From assembly GCF_900143695.1 (NCBI RefSeq), contig NZ_FRFE01000036.1, forward strand, positions 1 through 47,702: a stretch of DNA of 47,702 nt, in the 5' to 3' direction. The notes under the pieces were generated by a model. The model was not told where the DNA came from, made no database searches, and was given only the letters and a program-made list of their open reading frames with translations. Made by a program: the position numbers and the translations under genes. The DNA comes from Desulfopila aestuarii DSM 18488. GTDB taxonomy: Bacteria > Desulfobacterota > Desulfobulbia > Desulfobulbales > Desulfocapsaceae. Shown one piece after another: positions 43,540 through 47,702 of this stretch (the stretch's first letter is position 1; the number at the start of each line of letters is the position of its first letter).

Positions 43540-44829
43540 TCAGTGTTTGAAAGAGCGCTGGCCTGTATACATCATGGCAACTTTTGGCTCTGCTTCATTA
43601 CAGGCTTCGATGGTCTCGAAGTCTCGCATGGAGCCACCTGCTTGGAGAATGGCAGTAATTCCCTCTTTAATTCCTACATCGGCACCATCCCGGAAAGGGA
43701 AAAAAGCATCTGAGATCATGGTGCAGCCGGGTAGACCGGCGCGGTCAGCCTGAACCTTGGCATCGATCTCTTCCTTCTCTGCCATTTTCCGCTCACCCTT
43801 TGTGATCGCCAGCTCAAGATCGGCATACGGGATGCCGTATTTGTCAAAACAGAGAATGTCGGCATATTTGATATAGGCCTTGTGTACCGCAATTTCTGCA
43901 ACGCCAACGCGGTCTTGCTCGCCGGTTCCGATGCCGACGGTGCAGCCGTCCTTCACATAGAGTACAGAATTGGAAGTGACTCCATGCTCGATAGCCCAGC
44001 CGAAAATCATATCATCGATCTCCTGTTGGGTGGGCTCACGATCACATTGATACTCCTTGCCTTGCCATGAAGCTGTAGCAGGTTTCAGATCTCGTATTGA
44101 GCGAATGGAATTTACTGCTGACTGTTGAACAATGATGCCTCCATCGATAAGACTCTTAAAATCAACAAAACGATATTTCTCGAATTCGGCTAGCCGATCG
44201 ATACGGTTCATCCGAATAATTCGTAAATTTTTGCTCTTTTTCAAGATTTCGAGTGTTCCAGCTTCAAATTCAGGGGCGCACACCACTTCAAGATAATTGC
44301 TGGCAAGCATTTCAGCCGTATCCTTATCGCAGGGACGACTCATGACCACTGCACCACCGAAGGCGGCAATACGGTCTGCTCGATTAGCACGATTGAAGGC
44401 ATCGGCTAGAGTCGATCCATAGGCGGCCCCGCAGGGATTATTATGTTTGAGGATAACCGCGGCGGGTTTATCCATCAGGTACTTGAGGATATTAAGTCCG
44501 TTATCTATATCGGTGAGGTTGATCTTGCCCGGATGCTTGCCGACCTGTAGCATATCCTCCACCTCGATGGCCGACACCAGTCCGTTACCTGGCTCGATAT
44601 AATGGCAGTCGCCGAGAACAAGATTGCCGTTGACCAGTTCAAAGAGAGCTGCCTCCTGATCAGGGTTCTCTCCATAGCGAACACCGCGCTCATCGACACT
44701 CCCGTCAGGTTGGGAAATTTTCCAGGTTCGTTTTTTGTAGACGAGTTTCTGCTCACCAAAGGTGATGGTCATTTCCATCGGGAACTGGTCTCCCAGGATG
44801 GTGCTGTACATTTTCTTCAAATCACTCAT
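43540..44829 (-). CDS. AICAR transformylase (PurH C-terminal domain alone)
   Basis: This 429-residue protein covers the transformylase half of PurH: GVRYGENPDQEAALFEL, AAVILKHNNPCGAAYG (catalytic Lys-His of LKHNNPCG), FGWAIEHGVTSNSVLYVKD and the closing DAFFPFRDGADVGIKEG and ILQAGGSMRD. It converts AICAR and 10-formyl-THF to FAICAR. The IMP cyclohydrolase domain (about 200 residues) that normally precedes it is absent and the sequence begins directly with the transformylase fold, so cyclisation must be done by a separate protein. No frameshift is evident upstream, and the region before it is noncoding. Confidence 0.87.
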   Translation of the reverse strand: MSDLKKMYSTILGDQFPMEMTITFGEQKLVYKKRTWKISQPDGSVDERGVRYGENPDQEAALFELVNGNLVLGDCHYIEPGNGLVSAIEVEDMLQVGKHPGKINLTDIDNGLNILKYLMDKPAAVILKHNNPCGAAYGSTLADAFNRANRADRIAAFGGAVVMSRPCDKDTAEMLASNYLEVVCAPEFEAGTLEILKKSKNLRIIRMNRIDRLAEFEKYRFVDFKSLIDGGIIVQQSAVNSIRSIRDLKPATASWQGKEYQCDREPTQQEIDDMIFGWAIEHGVTSNSVLYVKDGCTVGIGTGEQDRVGVAEIAVHKAYIKYADILCFDKYGIPYADLELAITKGERKMAEKEEIDAKVQADRAGLPGCTMISDAFFPFRDGADVGIKEGITAILQAGGSMRDFETIEACNEAEPKVAMMYTGQRSFKH

Positions 44830-45166
44830 GGCTGACTCCGGATAGGTGTTAATAATCTGAAAAGAGTAGGAAATGTTTCGTAGTAGCTGTTGCTGTAAGT
44901 AACAGACCGCGTGTTTCTGGTAGTGACTTTAAGTTTTGTTTGGGTCGTGCTGGAAGCACTCGTTGAAACGATGTCGGGTTACTGAAGAATTCGAGTAATG
45001 AAAACGCGCCTGCGCCGCTTAAGCGTATGGTGCATAACGTGGATGGATTAACGAGAATGCCGTGGACAACGAGGCTGCTGTATTGAAAAAACGATGCAAT
45101 AAATAAATTTACCCGTATTTGACTCGATTGCCAATATTCTTTGGCAATCGAGTGATAAACAGTCGT
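44830..45166. other. Intergenic, holds a glmU-side hairpin
   Basis: No gene is visible in 337 bases. The right part carries the perfect hairpin at 45122-45153. The left part probably holds the promoter of the AICAR transformylase gene, but none is clear. Confidence 0.4.
45122..45153 (-). terminator. Perfect 13-bp hairpin after the GlmU-like gene
   Basis: ACTCGATTGCCAA and TTGGCAATCGAGT pair with a TATTCT loop, 14 bases after the stop at 45167. It is probably a terminator, although the T-run behind it is poor. Confidence 0.6.
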
Positions 45167-46183
45167 CTAGAATGTCGTACTGTGAGGGGCAACTATCGTC
45201 TTATCAGGCATTGAACAATCGTGAAGAACGGCATACGGGCCAATCTCAACGTTGTCGCCAAGTTTACAATTCGTAAGTATGGCGCCATTGCCAATGACAC
45301 ATTTTTTGCCGACTATTGTTGTGCCATGAATTTGCACGCCACTTTTTATAAGACTATCCCGCCCCACGATCGCTGCAGATGAGATGGAGACTGTTTCTGG
45401 TGATTGAATGGTTACGCCCTGCAGCATAACTTCGACATTTCTACGTTGCTGCAACTGGCCGTGGGCCTCGGCAAGTTCAACCCTGGAATTTACACCAAGC
45501 ACATCTTGTGGTCGCGGACAGACATATTTTTCGACCTTCCGAGCCTCTCGAACAGCAATGGCCACAATATCAGTTAGGTATACTTCACCTTGACTGTTAT
45601 TGGTGTCTACCTGCGCCAGTGCGGTAAAGAGAAACTGTTTATCGACACAGTAGATACCTGCATTGATTTCCTGGATAGCTTTCTGCTCTATGGAAGCATC
45701 CTTTTCTTCAACGATACCCAACACGAGGTTGTTTTTGTCGGTAATGATTCGACCATAATTGGTTGGATTGTCGAGAAGGGTGGTCATCACCGTCAAATCG
45801 GCACCGCTATTGCGGTGCGTGGCGTACATTTCCTGTAGTGTTTCCGGTCGAATAAGTGGAGTGTCACCGCAAAGGACCATAACCGTGTCTGTTGTTCCAG
45901 GAATTGCATGTTCAGCAATGGCTACGGCGTGGCCGGTTCCGAGTTGTTCTTCCTGGGTCACCGTGATGACTGAATAAGGTGCAACAGACTTTTCAACAGC
46001 TTCACGCTGGTGGCCAACGATAACCACCGTTCTCTCAGGGGAAAGAGGAGCGATAGCCTGAAGTACGTGATGGAGCATAGGAGCAAAAAACACCTCATGC
46101 AGGACCTTGGCTTTGCCGGATTTCATTCTGGTGCCTTTGCCGGCTGCCAGTACGATAACGGAGAGTTGCGGATTGCTGGTCAT
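45167..46183 (-). CDS. Shortened GlmU-like nucleotidyltransferase
   Basis: This 338-residue protein matches the N-terminal uridylyltransferase domain of GlmU: VIVLAAGKGTRMKSGKAKVL (Lys-rich loop), EEQLGTGHAVAIAEH, VLCGDTPLI and the GEVYLTDI region. It would form UDP-GlcNAc from GlcNAc-1-phosphate and UTP. After about residue 255 only 80-odd residues of left-handed beta-helix follow (VGRDSLIKSGVQIHGTTIVG, then GNGAILTNCKLGDN) and the protein ends, lacking most of the acetyltransferase helix with its catalytic His and C-terminal tail (E. coli GlmU has 456 residues). GlcN-1-P acetylation may be done by another enzyme. The start agrees with the family. Confidence 0.85.
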   Translation of the reverse strand: MTSNPQLSVIVLAAGKGTRMKSGKAKVLHEVFFAPMLHHVLQAIAPLSPERTVVIVGHQREAVEKSVAPYSVITVTQEEQLGTGHAVAIAEHAIPGTTDTVMVLCGDTPLIRPETLQEMYATHRNSGADLTVMTTLLDNPTNYGRIITDKNNLVLGIVEEKDASIEQKAIQEINAGIYCVDKQFLFTALAQVDTNNSQGEVYLTDIVAIAVREARKVEKYVCPRPQDVLGVNSRVELAEAHGQLQQRRNVEVMLQGVTIQSPETVSISSAAIVGRDSLIKSGVQIHGTTIVGKKCVIGNGAILTNCKLGDNVEIGPYAVLHDCSMPDKTIVAPHSTTF

Positions 46184-46576
46184 CTATGTTCCTCGCTTTG
46201 GGTGGTTGAAATGGAATGTTGCTGAGTTTTCAGGGATAGATATATACGAAGAGATACGATTTTCCGCAAGAACTCTTCAGGCATCTTCAATGATATTAGA
46301 TGGTTTGATCTGTGTAATTTTATCTTCTATTACCGTATGTGCAGAGAGGCAAGTGGTTCTAGGGACATTGAAAATGCTGAGGAATCAAAATGAATGACTA
46401 GTGGTACTTCTAGGAAGGCAGGGTTACGGCTAACAAGAAATGACAAATTAAATAATTGTTCGATAACGCTAAACTAAAAAGAGCAGGGTAGATGATACCT
46501 ATCCCAACGGGAATCCATGAACTTTCAAGGCGAGGTATAGAAGTCTTCACACAAACAATTAGGGTAGGAGATGGAA
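46184..46576. other. Intergenic before the DksA-like gene
   Basis: No gene can be supported in about 390 bases between divergent glmU-like and dksA-like genes. Short frames (for example near 46107-46397) overlap glmU in antisense and are not credible. No clean promoter stands out. Confidence 0.4.
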
Positions 46577-47002
46577 ATGATCTTACGAACCATTGAACAG
46601 TATCGTCCCACTGAAGATGAAGAATACATGAATAGTAATCAACTAGAGTATTTCAGAGTTCATCTCATGATGTGGAGGTCCGAGTTGATTGCCTCATCCA
46701 GAAATTTTATCCAGACCCTCAAAGAGGTTGATATACGCAAACCTGATCCTATTGATCAAAGTAGCGCCAATACGGAAATGACAGTTGATTTTCAGACGAG
46801 AAATCATCAGAACCGCTTGCTAAGGCAGATTGACTATTCACTGAGCCGAATAGCAGAAGGGGAGTATGGCTATTGTGAAATTACCGGTGAAGAGATCGGG
46901 CTGAGAAGATTGTTGGCTAGACCGGTCGCAACCATGTGTGTTGAAGTGCAGGAGCGCTATGAGCGATTGCCACATAGAAGCATGCAGGATTTGTATGTTT
47001 GA
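46577..47002 (+). CDS. DksA/TraR-like RNA polymerase regulator, half zinc site
   Basis: The 141-residue product (positions below count from the alternative ATG two residues upstream) has the DksA plan: a coiled coil with Asp59 and Asp62 at its tip (DPIDQSSA, aligned with the tip aspartates Asp71 and Asp74 of E. coli DksA), then the zinc-finger fold GYCEITGEEIGLRRLLARP. Only one Cys of each pair remains (C102 and C123; T105 and V126 replace the others), so tetrahedral zinc binding is unlikely. This pattern is seen in DksA paralogues that work without zinc. The first ATG (46571) is immediately at AGGAG; the second (46577), with AGGAG 6 bases upstream, is the better start. By analogy it would tune rRNA and stress promoters with ppGpp, and the adjacent rRNA operon is suggestive. 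Confidence 0.85.
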   Translation: MILRTIEQYRPTEDEEYMNSNQLEYFRVHLMMWRSELIASSRNFIQTLKEVDIRKPDPIDQSSANTEMTVDFQTRNHQNRLLRQIDYSLSRIAEGEYGYCEITGEEIGLRRLLARPVATMCVEVQERYERLPHRSMQDLYV

Positions 47003-47131
47003 GTGAAGAAGAGGAGAGGTGACAAGGGTAACATTTTAAAATGGCTTGGTAAGGTGGATAAAACTTGACGCTTTGGGCGCAAAGATAGCCCATATCACTT
47101 GTTGTCCTTCACGCCTTTGGACTGAAAAACA

Positions 47132-47167
47132 AAACGCCCCGATCAGATTACTCTGATCGGGGCGTTT
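47132..47167 (-). terminator. Strong terminator of the rRNA operon
   Basis: AAACGCCCCGATCAGA and TCTGATCGGGGCGTTT form a perfect 16-bp stem with a TTAC loop. On the minus strand it is followed by TTTGTTTTT. It lies just past the 5S gene. Confidence 0.95.
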
Positions 47168-47177
47168 GTATAAAGAA

Positions 47178-47290
<113 letters not shown>

Positions 47291-47305
47291 AAAAATCTTT
47301 CGGCT

Positions 47306-47399
47306 GTGAGGTGTAAGGGGTGAGGGGGAAGGGGACTTTAGTTTCGCGCCGGAGGCGCCAAACTGTACACTCCTTACTCCTATCACCTAACTCCTCACT
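47306..47399. repeat. Inverted GTGAGG-type repeat around a palindrome
   Basis: Left arm 47306-47335 (starts GTGAGGTGTAAGGGGTGAGG) and right arm 47369-47399 read on the other strand (starts GTGAGGAGTTAGGTGATAGG) are about two-thirds identical by eye. They frame a palindrome at 47340-47364 (AGTTTCGCGCC / GGCGCCAAACT). It lies in the 23S-5S spacer of the rRNA operon. Confidence 0.6.
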
Positions 47400-47459
47400 A
47401 TCAATAAAAAAGATAATCGAATAGTAGAGTAATCAGTAGTCAGTGTTAATCAAAAAAAT

Positions 47460-47702
<243 letters not shown>

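Overview
The window reads as an ordinary stretch of chromosome from a Gram-negative bacterium, most likely a sulfate-reducing Desulfobacterota (Desulfobulbales-like). The indications are a two-CW cysteine-rich regulator, an FmdB zinc ribbon, a DksA homologue, a stand-alone AICAR transformylase, outer-membrane beta-barrel proteins and the general protein style. This assignment is inferred from gene content only; no database search was possible.

Layout. 1-1060 is a scarred end: the 3' tail of an IS5-type transposase followed by about 880 bases with no intact gene. 1086-9890 carries a zinc-ribbon PilZ-like protein, a 5'-truncated carboxymuconolactone decarboxylase gene, a large MscS channel, serS, tatC, a DUF523 protein, ftsB, an FmdB protein, an XRE/two-CW regulator and a divergent family-4 uracil-DNA glycosylase.

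9881-25158 is a ten-gene minus-strand run, behind a very good sigma70-type promoter (25262-25290). In transcription order it encodes a short FtsX permease, a LolD/MacB-type ATPase, a 1599-residue FtsX permease fused to a dead M28-peptidase-like domain, two large polytopic membrane proteins (DUF6785-like and OPT-like), an ABC exporter whose ATPase domain is split by about 265 extra residues, a small cyclic-nucleotide-binding-fold protein, a secreted protein, an unrecognised 293-residue protein and a PqqD-domain protein. Gaps are mostly short or negative. This is the best candidate here for an undescribed system: two ABC machines and two large permeases co-expressed with soluble partners, probably handling an envelope or peptide-like substrate.

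25439-30554 is a second minus-strand operon of five genes: two related GT-B glycosyltransferases, a GT4 glycosyltransferase, a histidine phosphatase and a polysaccharide-deacetylase-like protein, probably one surface-glycan pathway. 30757-34689 holds a small beta-barrel protein, divergent from a secreted TolB-N/FG-GAP protein, then a porin-like protein with a strong promoter and terminator. 34832-46183 holds an MFS exporter, a receiver-GAF-histidine kinase, a DinG-type helicase, a polyprenyl synthase, a Gfo/Idh/MocA oxidoreductase, diacylglycerol kinase, a PurH C-terminal domain alone and a shortened GlmU. 46577-47002 is a DksA-like protein with a half-lost zinc site, and the right edge is the distal end of an rRNA operon on the minus strand (23S 3' part, a spacer with a GTGAGG-type inverted repeat, 5S, and a strong terminator).
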